A DNA stretch of 64,000 nucleotides, taken from positions 15,796 to 79,795 of the forward strand of contig JAKAQB010000009.1 of assembly GCA_021811865.1 (NCBI GenBank), given 5' to 3'. Each line of letters begins with the position of its first letter. Position 1 is the first letter of the stretch. Below the pieces are notes generated by a model. It worked only from the letters and a program-made list of their open reading frames with translations, was not told where the DNA came from and searched no databases. A program made the position numbers and the translations under genes. The stretch is from Actinomycetes bacterium. Lineage in GTDB: Bacteria > Actinomycetota > Acidimicrobiia > Acidimicrobiales > Palsa-688. Below are positions 30,941 through 41,131 of the stretch, one piece after another.

Positions 30941-33900
30941 GTGGAGTGCCGCCTGGGGTCGATCGGGCGGCACGTAGCGGAACTGGAGAGACAACTGGAC
31001 CCCAACACGTTCGAGGCTGCCGTCGCCGCCCACGCGGCGGGGGTCGCCTCGGCGAGCGAGCTGGAGTTGCTCGCGGCCCACCCGGACGACTGGACCAGGG
31101 TGCTGCGGCAGCTCGTGCACGAGACCGACGACGCCTTGCGATCGGCGCAGCGCATGGCAGGAGACGAGCGCGGGCAGGTCCTCGCCGATCTGCGCCAGGA
31201 GCGGGCGCGGCTGGCCGAGGTCCTCCTCGAGCGCACCGGGGACCGGATCGACGGAGTCGGCGAGCCGCCGGTGGTCCCGGCAGCGCAGCCGGAACGGGCG
31301 GACGCCGGTGCCGCGGCTGCAGACCGGCCGCTGCTGCAGGCGTCCTGGGCGGACGGCAGGGTCGTGGTGTGGGCGGGGGGTCCGGGGGCGCCGGCCGGCA
31401 GCCACGACGTGGTCGAGCGCCTCCTCGGCCAAGCCGATGCCGGCGGCATCGGCTGGGAGCGCCACGGTGCGGTGCCGCTCCCGAGTGGCCAGGCGGCCGA
31501 GGCGCGGTCGGCGCCGATAGCACAGACGCTCGGATGGCTGGTGGGGATCGGCTCGGGCCAACTCCCCGCCGAGGGCGCCGGCCCCAGCCTGCACTGGCTC
31601 GGAGAGGCGGCGGTGTGGGCCACGCAGCTGGTCGCCGAGGGGCGGATGGTGCCCGTGCTGCGCGGCTCGGCCACCCCCTCGGGCGGCGGGCGACACGCCA
31701 CGGGCAGGCACCGGGTGCGTTGGGTGCCGGCCCTGGTCGACCGGGAGCACCTGGTGAACCTCACTGCGGCCATGCCCGGCTGCGTCGGCGCCCTCCAGGC
31801 GACCCCGCAGCCCGACGGGTTGCTGCGGGCGGTGCTGGCGGCGGTCGTCGACGCCGTGTCCCGGGCCGGGGCGGCCCGCCTGGTGGCTCCCGCCGCGGCT
31901 CCTTTGGCGACCACCCGGGCGGAGGTGTCCGAAGCGGTGCTCTCGGGCCTCGACGGCCGGCCTTTCGTCGCCTCCACGGACGTGGCGGGGCGGCTTGCCG
32001 AGGACCTGAAGCGGTGGGCGGCGCCGGTCACAGCGGCGACGCGGATCGGCCTGTCAGTAGCGCTCGACCCGCCTGCCGACGACGGCGGGTGGCTGCTCAG
32101 CGTGCAGGTGACCGGCGTCGACAAGCAGCCGTTGCCGGTCGAGCTCGCCCTCGTCGTCGCCTCGGGCGCGAAGGCGCAGCAGGTCGAAGCGCAGATGCGA
32201 CGCCTCGAGCGGCTGCTACCTGCCCTCCGAAGGCCGTCGACCCGACGGGGCCAGGTGGTCCTCGACGTCGAGGAGGCCACCGACCTGATGTTCCGTGCGG
32301 GCCCTGCCCTCGCCTCCGCCGGCTTCGACGTGTACTTCCCGAAGGTGTCCCGGCGGCGCCCGAGCCCCCAGCTACGCCTGTTCGCCGAGGCGATGAGCGG
32401 CCCGTCGCAGGTGGGGATCAACCAGCTCGCGTCGGTGCGGTGGTCCGTGCTGTTCGACGACCTCGAGCTCGATGCCGCTGCCGTCGCCAGGCTGGCGTCG
32501 CAAGCGGCGCCGCTGGTGCAGGTGCGGGGCCGGTGGGTGCACATCGACCGCGCCAACCTGGTCGCCGCAGCCGACGCCCTGGCCGAGCGGGCCGGCATCA
32601 CGGAGCTGTCCGGCGCCGCCCTCCTCCGCCACGCCGTCGGCCTCGAGGGCTCGTCGCTCGGCGGGGCGCTCCGCGTCGACGGCAACGGCTGGGCCGTGGA
32701 GCTGTTGCGTGGCGCCCGCACGTCACCGCCGGCGCCCATCGCCAACCCGGAGGGCTTCGTGGGGGAGCTGCGCCACTACCAGGCCGACGCGCTCGGCTGG
32801 CTCGCCTTCCTCGACCGCGCCGGGCTCGGCGGCTGCCTGGCGATGGACATGGGGCTCGGCAAGACGCCGACGGTCCTGGCGCACCTCCGCCTCGACGCCG
32901 GTCACGGCCCCGCGCTCGTCGTCTGCCCGCCGGCGGTCCTCTCCAACTGGGCGACCGAAGCCCGCCGCTTCACGCCCTCCCTGCGCGTCGCGCTGCACCA
33001 CGGGCCGCGCCGGGTCTCCGGGTCGGACCTGGTGGCCCTCGCCGGTCGGAGTGACGTGGTGCTGTCCACCTACGCCACAGCGGTGCGTGACATGGACACC
33101 CTGGCCGGCGTCGAGTGGCGCCGGGTCGTCGTCGACGAGGCGCAGGCGATCAAGAACCCCCAGAACGAGACCGCCCAGGTCCTCCGGCGCCTGAAGAGCT
33201 GGTCCCGGCTCGCCCTCACCGGCACGCCGATCGAGAACGGGCTCGGCGACCTGTGGGCCATCCTCGACTTCGTCAACCCGGGCCTGGTCGGTACCCGCCC
33301 GTCCTTCGTCGAGCAGCTGTCCCGCGTGGCCGACGGCGGCGGGCCGGCGCAGGGCCAGGAGGGCGCGCTGCAGGCGCTCAACGGGCTGCTCGTCTTCCGC
33401 CGGACCAAGAGCGAGCCGGAGATCGCCGCCGAGCTGCCCGACAAGGTCGACAAGATCGACCACTGCGGGATGACACCCGAGCAGGTCGGGCTGTACCAGG
33501 CAGTGATCAACCGGCTGCTCGACGGCGGGCTCGACAGCGACGTCAACCGCCGCAAGGGGCAGGTCCTGGCTGCCATCACGGCCCTCAAGCAGATCTGCGA
33601 CCACCCCGCCGCCTACCTGGACGAGGACGCGGACCGGCCCCTCACGGGGCGCAGCGGGAAGCTGTCCCGGCTGGAGGACATCCTCGGCGACGTGTTCGCC
33701 GCCGGCGAGCGGGCGCTCATCTTCACCCACTTCGCCCAGTGGGGCGAGCGCATGTCCAGGTACCTCACGGCCCGCACCGGGCGCCCGATCCGCTGCTACC
33801 ACGGTGGTCTGGCCCGGGGGGCGCGGGACTTGATGGTCGAGGAGTTCCAGCGGGGCAAGGGGCCCGGGGCCCTCGTGCTGTCGATCAAGGCGGGAGGCTC

Positions 33901-34237
33901 CGGCCTGAACCTGACGGCCGCCAACCACGTGATCCTCTACGACCGGTGGTGGAACCCGGCAGTGGAGGACCAGGCCCGGGACCGGGCGTGGCGGCTCGGC
34001 CAGCGCAACACCGTCGTCGCCCACCGGCTCGTCTGCCCGGGCACCGTCGACGAACGGGTCGAGGAGATCGTCGCCGGCAAGCGCCGGGTCGCCGGGCTGG
34101 TGCTCCCGGCGCGCAGCAGCCTCGGCGACCTCGACGCTGAGCAGCTGCGCATCGCCCTCGGTCTCGACGCCGACCAGGTCATCGAGGACGAACCCGGCGG
34201 GGGCGACGACACCGACCGGGAGGAGGCGGCAGCATGA
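30941..34237 (+). CDS. SNF2-family DEAQ helicase with long N-terminal region
   Basis: 1098 residues from GTG 30941. An alternative CTG at 30995, with GGAGAG four bases before it, would remove 18 residues. The N-terminal about 600 residues carry the substrate-side DUF common to HelZ/SNF2 proteins (VRWVPALVD; RWVHIDRANLVAAA). The helicase begins LRHYQADALGWLAFL (about residue 608), Walker A MDMGLGKT (about 636), DEAQ in VVVDEAQAIKN (about 731), LTGTPIENGLGDLW, and the second lobe with GGSGLNLTAANHVILYDRWWNPAVEDQA and RAWRLGQ. It moves on double-stranded DNA using ATP. The next frame overlaps it by four bases. Confidence 0.92.
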   Translation: MECRLGSIGRHVAELERQLDPNTFEAAVAAHAAGVASASELELLAAHPDDWTRVLRQLVHETDDALRSAQRMAGDERGQVLADLRQERARLAEVLLERTGDRIDGVGEPPVVPAAQPERADAGAAAADRPLLQASWADGRVVVWAGGPGAPAGSHDVVERLLGQADAGGIGWERHGAVPLPSGQAAEARSAPIAQTLGWLVGIGSGQLPAEGAGPSLHWLGEAAVWATQLVAEGRMVPVLRGSATPSGGGRHATGRHRVRWVPALVDREHLVNLTAAMPGCVGALQATPQPDGLLRAVLAAVVDAVSRAGAARLVAPAAAPLATTRAEVSEAVLSGLDGRPFVASTDVAGRLAEDLKRWAAPVTAATRIGLSVALDPPADDGGWLLSVQVTGVDKQPLPVELALVVASGAKAQQVEAQMRRLERLLPALRRPSTRRGQVVLDVEEATDLMFRAGPALASAGFDVYFPKVSRRRPSPQLRLFAEAMSGPSQVGINQLASVRWSVLFDDLELDAAAVARLASQAAPLVQVRGRWVHIDRANLVAAADALAERAGITELSGAALLRHAVGLEGSSLGGALRVDGNGWAVELLRGARTSPPAPIANPEGFVGELRHYQADALGWLAFLDRAGLGGCLAMDMGLGKTPTVLAHLRLDAGHGPALVVCPPAVLSNWATEARRFTPSLRVALHHGPRRVSGSDLVALAGRSDVVLSTYATAVRDMDTLAGVEWRRVVVDEAQAIKNPQNETAQVLRRLKSWSRLALTGTPIENGLGDLWAILDFVNPGLVGTRPSFVEQLSRVADGGGPAQGQEGALQALNGLLVFRRTKSEPEIAAELPDKVDKIDHCGMTPEQVGLYQAVINRLLDGGLDSDVNRRKGQVLAAITALKQICDHPAAYLDEDADRPLTGRSGKLSRLEDILGDVFAAGERALIFTHFAQWGERMSRYLTARTGRPIRCYHGGLARGARDLMVEEFQRGKGPGALVLSIKAGGSGLNLTAANHVILYDRWWNPAVEDQARDRAWRLGQRNTVVAHRLVCPGTVDERVEEIVAGKRRVAGLVLPARSSLGDLDAEQLRIALGLDADQVIEDEPGGGDDTDREEAAA

Positions 34238-34527
34238 GCAAGCGACGGCGCACGTTGGGGGGCCGCAAGGCCGCCGAGGCGAAGTTCTGGGGCATCACCT
34301 CCACCGTCCCAGAGGGGGAGGACGCGCCGGTGGCGGCGGCCGCGGCGGTGGTCCGGCCCACCCCGGAGCCGGGCGCGCTGGTGCGCTCTCTCGGCGTCCC
34401 GCCACTGGCCGTGGACGCCGCCGTGGCCGAGAGGCACCTGACGGCGGTCTACGAGGAGGCGGTCCGGGCTGCGACCGCTCTCGCCGCCGCCAACGGCATG
34501 CTCCAGGCCGGCGGCGACGACGGTTGA
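34234..34527 (+). CDS. Small protein translationally coupled to the SNF2 helicase
   Basis: 97 residues. ATG overlaps the helicase stop as ATGA. The N-terminus is very basic (MSKRRRTLGGRKAAEAKFWG), then a Pro/Ala-rich linker and an amphipathic helix of about 35 residues (LTAVYEEAVRAATALAAANG). In many actinobacteria the helicase is followed by a SWIM zinc-finger gene; this is not one, since it has no Cys. Function unknown; a DNA-binding helicase accessory is an inference from position only. Confidence 0.6.
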   Translation: MSKRRRTLGGRKAAEAKFWGITSTVPEGEDAPVAAAAAVVRPTPEPGALVRSLGVPPLAVDAAVAERHLTAVYEEAVRAATALAAANGMLQAGGDDG

Positions 34528-34581
34528 CGTCGCCGCGGCGCGCCAAAGCGGCGGCCGTTGCCGCCGGGGGGCCGTGACGCG

Positions 34582-34806
34582 CTACTTGTAGCGGTAGGTG
34601 ATGCGACCCCGCGTCAGGTCGTACGGGCTGATCTCGACCTGGACCTTGTCGCCAGGGAGCACCCGGATGCGGTTCATGCGCATCTTCCCGGAGTTGTGGG
34701 CGAGCACCTCGTGGCCGTTGGCCAGCGACACCTTGAACGTGGCGTTCTTCAACGCCTCGCTCACCGTGCCCTCGAGCACGATCGCGTCTTCCTTGTTGTT
34801 GGGCAG
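34582..34806 (-). CDS. infA: Translation initiation factor IF-1, CTG start
   Basis: 74 residues if read from CTG 34806, the expected IF-1 length (72-73). [35 protein letters not shown] and [15 protein letters not shown] cover the OB fold. The only usual start codon in frame, GTG 34779, would give 65 residues and remove DAI from the first strand. AAAGGA lies six bases before the CTG. IF-1 occupies the A site and aids IF-2/IF-3. It is isolated from a ribosomal protein operon. Confidence 0.93.
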   Translation of the reverse strand: MPNNKEDAIVLEGTVSEALKNATFKVSLANGHEVLAHNSGKMRMNRIRVLPGDKVQVEISPYDLTRGRITYRYK

Positions 34807-34932
34807 GGCCGTTCCTTTCGTCGGGGGTGGGCGCGGGGCGCCGCGCCGCTCACCAGCGTAAACGACGCCTGCCTCGGAGCGGGTCTCGCCGGTATGCTTA
34901 GGAAAACGAAGTATCTCTGGCCGGGAGCGTGG

Positions 34933-36675
34933 ATGCGAGTGGTGGAGCGGGCCGGCGCGGGAGGGGCGGACCCGCGCGGCGAGGGTTACAAGTGGGTGGC
35001 GCTGACCAACACGACGATGGGTGTCCTCCTGGCGACCATCGACTCCTCGATCATGCTCATCGCCATGCCGGACATCTTCGACGGGGTCAAGCTCGACCCT
35101 CTGACGCCGGGCAACAGCTTCTACCTGCTGTGGATGATCCTCGGCTTCCTCATCGTCTCGAGCGTGCTCGTGGTGAGCCTGGGCCGGCTCGGGGACATGT
35201 TCGGCCGCGTCAAGATGTACAACCTCGGGTTCGTGGTCTATACGGCGTCGTCGTTCGTGCTCACCGTCGACCCGCTCGTCGGGCGGGCCGGTGCCATGTG
35301 GCTCATCGTCGGGCGCATCGCCCAGGGGGTCGGGGCGGCGTTCCTCGTCGCCAACTCCGCTGCCATCCTCACCGACGCCTTCCCGACCAACCAGCGGGGC
35401 CTGGCCCTCGGCATCAACAACGTCGCCGGCATCAGCGGGTCTTTCATCGGGCTCATCCTCGGCGGGATCCTGGCTCCGATCGACTGGCGCTTGGTGTTCC
35501 TCGTCTCGGTCCCCTTCGGGCTGTTCGGCACCGTATGGGCCTACACCCGGCTCGAGGATCGCGGCGTCCGACAGCGGGCCCCGATCGACTGGGCCGGCAA
35601 CGTCACCTTCGCCGCCGGCCTAATCCTTGTCATGGTCGGCATCACCTACGGCATCGAGCCCGCCGGCGGGCGGGAGATGGGCTGGTCGAGCGGGCCGGTG
35701 CTCGCCGAGCTGGTGGCGGGCGCCGCCCTGCTGGCGGCGTTCCTGGTCATCGAGACCCGCGTCGCCAACCCGATGTTCCGCCTGAAGCTGTTCCGGATAC
35801 GCGCCTTCACTTTCGGGACGCTGTCGACGTTCCTGTCCGCGATCGGGCGGGGTGGCCTCATGTTCATGCTGATCATCTGGCTGCAGGGGATCTGGCTCCC
35901 CGAGCACGGCTACAGCTTCACGCAGACACCGTTGTGGGCCGGGATCTACATGCTGCCGCTCACCTTTGGGTTCCTGCTGGCCGGGCCGGTGTCGGGTGTC
36001 CTGTCCGACCGGTACGGGTCCCGGCCGTTCGCGACCGGCGGCATGGCCGTGGCCAGCCTGACGTTCCTCCTCATGCTCCTCCTCCCCGTCGACTTCAGCT
36101 ACTGGCAGTTCGCCCTCCTGCTGGCGCTCAACGGCCTCGCCATGGGAGCGTTCGCGTCCCCCAACCGGGCGGGGGTGATGAACAGCCTGCCGGCCGACCA
36201 GCGCGGAGCCGGGGGCGGGATGAACGCGACGTTCCAGTCCTCGGCGCAGGTCCTGTCGATCGGCATCTTCTTCACGCTCATGATCCTCGGGCTGTCGTCG
36301 GCGCTGTCCGGCCAGCTGACGAGGGGCCTTGCCGCCCACGGGGTGCCGGCCGGCGCAGCGGCCCGAGTCGGGCACCTGCCGCCGGTGTCGGTGCTCTTCG
36401 CCGCCTTCCTCGGCTACAACCCCGTGCGCTCGCTCGTCGGCGGCAGCGTGCTCAGGGGGCTGTCGGCCCACAACCGTTCCGTGCTCACCGGCCACTCGTT
36501 CTTCTCCCGGCTGATCGCGGCGCCGTTCCACTCCGGTCTGGTCGAGGCGTTCGCCTTCGCGGCGGCGGCCTGCCTGGTGGCGGCGACCGCCAGCTGGTTC
36601 CGGGGCCAGCGCTACGTCGACGACGTAGCGCTGGCGGGACCGGTGCGGGTGGCTCAGCCGGCCACCAGGTCGTAG
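34933..36675 (+). CDS. MFS multidrug exporter, DHA2 (14-TM) family
   Basis: 580 residues from ATG 34933; ATG 34894 (13 residues longer) is also possible. [16 protein letters not shown] is motif D1-like, [17 protein letters not shown] is motif A between helices 2 and 3, and [35 protein letters not shown] follow. About 14 helices can be counted. It would export hydrophobic compounds using the proton gradient. TATGCT at 34893-34898 is a possible -10. It overlaps the end of glgA by 22 bases, tail to tail. Confidence 0.9.
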   Translation: MRVVERAGAGGADPRGEGYKWVALTNTTMGVLLATIDSSIMLIAMPDIFDGVKLDPLTPGNSFYLLWMILGFLIVSSVLVVSLGRLGDMFGRVKMYNLGFVVYTASSFVLTVDPLVGRAGAMWLIVGRIAQGVGAAFLVANSAAILTDAFPTNQRGLALGINNVAGISGSFIGLILGGILAPIDWRLVFLVSVPFGLFGTVWAYTRLEDRGVRQRAPIDWAGNVTFAAGLILVMVGITYGIEPAGGREMGWSSGPVLAELVAGAALLAAFLVIETRVANPMFRLKLFRIRAFTFGTLSTFLSAIGRGGLMFMLIIWLQGIWLPEHGYSFTQTPLWAGIYMLPLTFGFLLAGPVSGVLSDRYGSRPFATGGMAVASLTFLLMLLLPVDFSYWQFALLLALNGLAMGAFASPNRAGVMNSLPADQRGAGGGMNATFQSSAQVLSIGIFFTLMILGLSSALSGQLTRGLAAHGVPAGAAARVGHLPPVSVLFAAFLGYNPVRSLVGGSVLRGLSAHNRSVLTGHSFFSRLIAAPFHSGLVEAFAFAAAACLVAATASWFRGQRYVDDVALAGPVRVAQPATRS

Positions 36676-37877
36676 ATCGCGGCGGTCCGGGCCGCCACGC
36701 CCGCCCAGGTGAAGTGCCGGAGGACGCGAGCCCGTCCCGCCCGTCCCATGGCGCTGGCGCGCGCCGGGTCGGCGAGCACCTCCTCGATCGCCGCCGCCAG
36801 CCCGGCGGCGAGACCGCCGGGGTCCAGCGGGGTGCCGGAGCCGTCGCCGGCGGCCTCGAAGGGGACGAGGATCCCGGTCTCGCCGTCGACGACGATCTCG
36901 GGGATCCCGCCCACGGAGGTGGCGACCACCGGCGTCTCGCAGGCCATCGCCTCGAGGTTGATCAACCCGAAGGGCTCGTACGTAGAGGGGCAGACGAACA
37001 CGGCGGCGTGGCTCATCAGCTGGGCGACGTCGGGCTGCGCCAGCATGCCGTCGATCCAGTGCACCCCAGAGCGCTCCCGCCGGAGGCGCTCGACGGCGGC
37101 TGCGATCTCGGCGGCGAGCTCGGGCGTGTCGGCCGCTCCGGCGCAGAGCACGAAGCCGGCACCAGGGTCGACCGCGTGGGCTGCCTCGAGGAGGTGGGCT
37201 ATCCCCTTCTGCCGTGTCACCCGCCCGATCCACATCACGTAAGGCCGGTCCGCCTCGATCCCCAGGCGCTCCAGCGCGCCGGCGTGCCCGTCAGGGGCCC
37301 ACCGGGTGGGGTCGATGCCGTTGTGCACGACGTGGATCCGGTCCGGGTCCACCTCCGGGTAGACGGTCAGGACGTCGTCGCGCATCCCCGCCGACACGGC
37401 GATCACGGCGTCGGCGTCGAGCAGGCCCGCCCGTTCGGCCCAGCAGGACACCCCGTAGCCGCCGCCGAGCTGCTCGGCCTTCCACGGCCGCAGCGGCTCG
37501 AGGCTGTGGCAGGTCGCGACGTGGGGCACGTCCCACAGTCGCTTGGCGAGGACCCCGGCGATGTTGGCGTACCACGTGTGGCTGTGCACGACGTCGCTCC
37601 CGCCGGCGGCTGCGGCGAGCACGAGGTCGGCGGACAGCGCCCGCAGGGCCGAGCCCTCGGGGGTGGCGGCGATGGCCTCCCACGGCTCTGCGGTCGCCAC
37701 GACGAGCGGGTCGTCGCGCGGTGGGCCGAAGCAGGCGACGCCGACGTCGACGTGGGCCGTGAGTGCCATGGACAGCTCTGCGACATGGACCCCGGCGCCG
37801 CCGTAGACGTCGGGGGGGTACTCCCTGGTGAGGATCGTGACGCGGCGGCGGCGTGGACTTTCTCCGGAGCCGCTCAC
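36654..37877 (-). CDS. glgA: Glycogen synthase / maltose-1-phosphate synthase, actinobacterial GT4 type
   Basis: 407 residues from GTG 37877, overlapping the glgC stop as [51 protein letters not shown] and the EX7E motif EPFGLINLE identify the Corynebacterium-type GT4 enzyme. The mycobacterial member (GlgM) uses ADP-glucose and glucose-1-phosphate to make maltose-1-phosphate for alpha-glucan, so either name could apply. Confidence 0.92.
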   Translation of the reverse strand: MSGSGESPRRRRVTILTREYPPDVYGGAGVHVAELSMALTAHVDVGVACFGPPRDDPLVVATAEPWEAIAATPEGSALRALSADLVLAAAAGGSDVVHSHTWYANIAGVLAKRLWDVPHVATCHSLEPLRPWKAEQLGGGYGVSCWAERAGLLDADAVIAVSAGMRDDVLTVYPEVDPDRIHVVHNGIDPTRWAPDGHAGALERLGIEADRPYVMWIGRVTRQKGIAHLLEAAHAVDPGAGFVLCAGAADTPELAAEIAAAVERLRRERSGVHWIDGMLAQPDVAQLMSHAAVFVCPSTYEPFGLINLEAMACETPVVATSVGGIPEIVVDGETGILVPFEAAGDGSGTPLDPGGLAAGLAAAIEEVLADPARASAMGRAGRARVLRHFTWAGVAARTAAIYDLVAG

Positions 37878-39112
37878 GCCCCGGTGACCTTGTCCCCCTT
37901 GCCGACCACGACCACCCCGCGCTCGGAGACGGCGAAGCGCCCCCGGTCGAAGTCGGCGTCGACGCCCAGGCCGCAGCCGGCGGCGACCTCCACGTTCTTG
38001 TCCACGATCGCCCGGCGCACCACCCCTCCCGGGTGGACCGTCACCCCGTCCATCAGCACCGCGTCCTCCACGAGGGCCCCCGACTCGACGCGCACCCCCG
38101 GCGACAGCACCGAGCGCCGGACGGTCCCCCCGGCGATGATCACGCCGGCGCTCACCAGGGAGTCGAACGCCTGCCCCCGCCGGTCGTGGTCCTCGAAGAC
38201 GAACTTCGCCGGCGGCAGCTGCACCCCTGCTGTGTAGATCGGCCACTGCTGGTTGTAGAGGTTGAACACCGGGTGGACCGACACGAGGTCCATGCTCGCC
38301 TCGTAGTAGCTGTCGAGCGTCCCGACGTCGCGCCAGTAGCCCCGGTCCCGCTCGGTTGCACCGGGCACGTCGTTGCGCGAGAAGTCGTACACGTGGGCGT
38401 CGCCGGCGGCGGCGAGGGCGGGGACGATGTCACCCCCGAAGTCGTGGCGCGACAGGTCGTTGGCGGCGTCGGTGTGCAGCGCGTCGAGGAGCGCCTCCGT
38501 CGTGAAGACGTAGTTGCCCATCGACGCGAACACCTGGTCGGCAGCGTCGGGTAGGCCCGGCGGGTCGGAGGGCTTCTCGTCGAAGCGGGCGATCCTCGTG
38601 CCCTCCCCGACGGTGACCACGCCGAAGTGGTGCGCCTCCCACCGCGGCACGCGTATGGCTGCCACCGTGAGGCCGGCGCCGGTGGCGACGTGCTGGTCGA
38701 GCACCTGGCGGGGGTCCATCCGGTAGATGTGGTCGGCACCGAAGACGCACACGTACTCGGGCTTCTCGTCGCCGATGATGTTCAGGTTCTGGAAGACGGC
38801 GTCGGCCGACCCGGAGAACCACTGCCGGCCGCGGCGCATCTGGGCCGGCACCGGCGTCACGTAGTTGCCGAGGAGCGTGGACATCCGCCACGTCCGGGTG
38901 AGGTGGAGGTCCAGGCTGTGGCTCTTGTACTGCGTGAGGACGACGATCCGCAGGATCCCGCCGTTCGCCAAGTTGGAGAGGGCGAAGTCGATCAGGCGGT
39001 ACTGCCCGCCGAAGGGCACCGCCGGCTTGGCGCGGTCGAGGGTGAGGGGCATGAGCCGCTTCCCCTCCCCCCCGGCGAGGACGATGGCGAGGACGCGGGG
39101 CACGCCGCGCAT
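37874..39112 (-). CDS. glgC: Glucose-1-phosphate adenylyltransferase
   Basis: 412 residues. The nucleotidyl-transfer signature [12 protein letters not shown] at about residues 13-24, [15 protein letters not shown], and the catalytic/binding [10 protein letters not shown] are all present, with a left-handed beta-helix of hexapeptide repeats from about residue 300. It makes ADP-glucose, the donor for GlgA. ATG 39112 follows the SDR stop by one base, so it is in the same transcript as the SDR and hopanoid genes. Confidence 0.96.
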   Translation of the reverse strand: MRGVPRVLAIVLAGGEGKRLMPLTLDRAKPAVPFGGQYRLIDFALSNLANGGILRIVVLTQYKSHSLDLHLTRTWRMSTLLGNYVTPVPAQMRRGRQWFSGSADAVFQNLNIIGDEKPEYVCVFGADHIYRMDPRQVLDQHVATGAGLTVAAIRVPRWEAHHFGVVTVGEGTRIARFDEKPSDPPGLPDAADQVFASMGNYVFTTEALLDALHTDAANDLSRHDFGGDIVPALAAAGDAHVYDFSRNDVPGATERDRGYWRDVGTLDSYYEASMDLVSVHPVFNLYNQQWPIYTAGVQLPPAKFVFEDHDRRGQAFDSLVSAGVIIAGGTVRRSVLSPGVRVESGALVEDAVLMDGVTVHPGGVVRRAIVDKNVEVAAGCGLGVDADFDRGRFAVSERGVVVVGKGDKVTGA

Positions 39113-39113
39113 G

Positions 39114-40058
39114 CTACGCAGAGTGAAGGGCGGCCGGCGTGGAGGTCAACCGCCGGGCCAGGGTGCGGTACAGGCCCGGGAGCCCGCCGTGGAGGCGGGC
39201 GGGCAGGGACAGCCATCCTGGCACCATCACCTCGTCACGGCCGTCGAGGAGGCAGGTGAGGATGGCGGTGGCGAGGCGTTCGGGGGGCAGGGGGCGGGGG
39301 CGGGCGCGGTCGTACCCGCGGTTGCGGCGGTCGAAGAAGCGGGTCGCGACGACCCCTGGCGTGACCAGGGTGACGCCCATGCCGGAGGGCGCCACCTCGG
39401 CTCGGAGGGCCTCGGCGAAGCCGTGCAAGCCGGCCTTGGTCGCCGAGTACCACGCCTCCCCGGGCACGCCGAGGACCCCCGCTATCGAACCCACCAGCAC
39501 GAGGCGACCACCCGGGCGGGCGAGGTGGGGGAGCGCGGCATGCACCAGGTGCGCCGCCGACCGCAGGTTGACGTCGAGCAGGCGGTCGATTTCCCCGGAT
39601 GCCATGTCCTCGAAGCGACCCGCCCAGCCGACGCCGGCGTTGCTCACCACCACGTCGAGGCCACCCAGTTCGGCGAGGGCTGCCTCCACCGTGTGGCGGG
39701 CGGTGGCAGGCTGGAGCAGGTCTCCCGGTGCGGGCCGTGCACCGGTCTCGGCGGCCAGGCAAGCGAGGGCAGCACGGTCACGCCCGCCGGCCACGACGTA
39801 CGCCCCCTCCGCCGCCAGGAGCCGGACGGTCGCCGCGCCGATCCCACTCGATGCCCCGGTGACCAGCACCCGTGCCCCGGCGAGGGTGCCCGTCGGTGCA
39901 GCCGGCTCGGGCGGCGGCAGGTCGGTGGAGCACGCGCCGACCGCCGGGCGAGCCGAGCGGGGGCGGGCGGCCGCGGCGGTCGGTGGGGCTGCGGCGGTCG
40001 GTGGGGCGGCGGCGGTCGATGGGGCGGCGGCGGTCGATGGGGCGGCGGCGGGTGCCAC
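39114..40058 (-). CDS. Short-chain dehydrogenase/reductase with Ala/Pro repeat N-terminus
   Basis: 314 residues from GTG 40058, with GAGAG upstream. The first about 50 residues are an [12 protein letters not shown] repeat linker encoded by four 18-bp units. Then a classical [35 protein letters not shown], and YSATK with catalytic Tyr and Lys. The tail [22 protein letters not shown] is typical of the DltE-like group. It lies between hpnH and glgC, 68 bases after hpnH, so it may modify a hopanoid side chain, but substrate is unknown. Confidence 0.85.
   Translation of the reverse strand: MAPAAAPSTAAAPSTAAAPPTAAAPPTAAAARPRSARPAVGACSTDLPPPEPAAPTGTLAGARVLVTGASSGIGAATVRLLAAEGAYVVAGGRDRAALACLAAETGARPAPGDLLQPATARHTVEAALAELGGLDVVVSNAGVGWAGRFEDMASGEIDRLLDVNLRSAAHLVHAALPHLARPGGRLVLVGSIAGVLGVPGEAWYSATKAGLHGFAEALRAEVAPSGMGVTLVTPGVVATRFFDRRNRGYDRARPRPLPPERLATAILTCLLDGRDEVMVPGWLSLPARLHGGLPGLYRTLARRLTSTPAALHSA
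39976..40047. repeat. 18-bp in-frame tandem repeat, four copies
   Basis: Four units of GCGGTCGRTGGGGCKGCG (R = A or G, K = G or T) encode the [12 protein letters not shown] linker of the SDR on the minus strand. The repeat is a multiple of three, so copy-number change keeps the frame. Confidence 0.9.
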
Positions 40059-40126
40059 GGTGAGCTCTCTACCCACCTGCGGGGCCGTGCGCTGACATCG
40101 GTCGCTGCGGGCCGGGAACGGGCGCT

Positions 40127-41131
40127 CTAGCCGGCGAGGGCGGCGCGGATCGACTGCCTCAGCGACTTGGTGGTCGCCAGCACCGCCGTCGGCTCGTAGC
40201 CGCAGTGCGCCATGCAGTTGGCGCAGCGGGGGTCGCGGCCCCGCCCGTACCGGTCCCAGTCCGTCGTCTCGATCAGCTCCTTGTACGTCTCGGCGTACCC
40301 GTCGGCCATCAGGTAGCACGGCCGCTGCCAGCCGAACACCGAGTAGGAGGGGATCCCCCACGGTGTGCACTCGTAGTCGACCTTGCCCTCCAGGAAGTCG
40401 AGGAACAAGGGGCTGTGGTTGAGGCGCCACCGCTTGCGCCTGCCGTCGGCGAACGCCTGCTCGAACAGCTGCGTGCTGGACCTGGTGGAGAGGAAGTTCA
40501 CCTGGTCCGGGGCCTTCTCGTAGGCGTACCCGGGGGAGATCATCATCTGGTCGACACCGAGGTCTTCGTTCAGGAAGTCGAGGATCTCCCGCACCGTCGT
40601 CGGGGAGTCGGTGTTGAAGAAGGTTGTGTTAGTCGTCACCCGGAAGCCCTTCTCCTTGGCCGCTTTGATGGCAGCGACGGCCTTGTCGAAGGTGCCCGCC
40701 CGGCTGACCGACTCGTCGTGGCGGTCGCGCAGGCCGTCGACGTGCACCACCCAGCTGAACCGGGGATGGGGGCTGAAGCGGTCCATCTTCCGCTCGGCCA
40801 GCAAGGCGTTGGTGCAGAGGTACACGTAGCGGCCACGGTCGAGCAGGGCCTGGACCATCTCGGCGATGTGGGGGTGCAACAGCGGTTCCCCACCGGCGAT
40901 GGACACCATCGGCGCCCGGCACTCCTCGACGGCCGCCACCACCTGCTCCACGCTGAGGCGCTGGCGAAGGATCTCGGTGGGGTGCTGGATCTTGCCGCAC
41001 CCGTTGCACGCAAGGTTGCACGCGAACAGCGGCTCCACCTCCACGATCAGCGGGAACTTGTCGCGCCCGGCCAGCTTCTGCCTGGCCATGTAGGTGCCGA
41101 CCTTGATGCTCTGGCGTAGCGGTACTCCCAT
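40127..41131 (-). CDS. hpnH: Adenosylhopane synthase, radical SAM
   Basis: 334 residues. Radical SAM triad C-NLA-C-NG-C at about residues 38-45, SIAGGEPLLHP GGE motif, and the C-terminal CANCMAHCGYEP extra cluster-like motif. HpnH joins a 5'-deoxyadenosyl radical to hopene to give adenosylhopane, the first step in extended C35 hopanoids. ATG 41131 overlaps the stop of the fusion gene upstream by four bases. Confidence 0.95.
   Translation of the reverse strand: MGVPLRQSIKVGTYMARQKLAGRDKFPLIVEVEPLFACNLACNGCGKIQHPTEILRQRLSVEQVVAAVEECRAPMVSIAGGEPLLHPHIAEMVQALLDRGRYVYLCTNALLAERKMDRFSPHPRFSWVVHVDGLRDRHDESVSRAGTFDKAVAAIKAAKEKGFRVTTNTTFFNTDSPTTVREILDFLNEDLGVDQMMISPGYAYEKAPDQVNFLSTRSSTQLFEQAFADGRRKRWRLNHSPLFLDFLEGKVDYECTPWGIPSYSVFGWQRPCYLMADGYAETYKELIETTDWDRYGRGRDPRCANCMAHCGYEPTAVLATTKSLRQSIRAALAG

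Noticed and set aside
30941..34527. SNF2 helicase plus small protein as an anti-phage system
   Set aside because: No nuclease, methylase or other defence gene adjoins; SNF2 helicases of this type are common housekeeping genes in actinobacteria.
34929..38237. 1102-residue plus-strand open frame over MFS and glgA/glgC
   Set aside because: Out of frame with the MFS gene and antisense to glycogen genes; Arg/His-rich nonsense.
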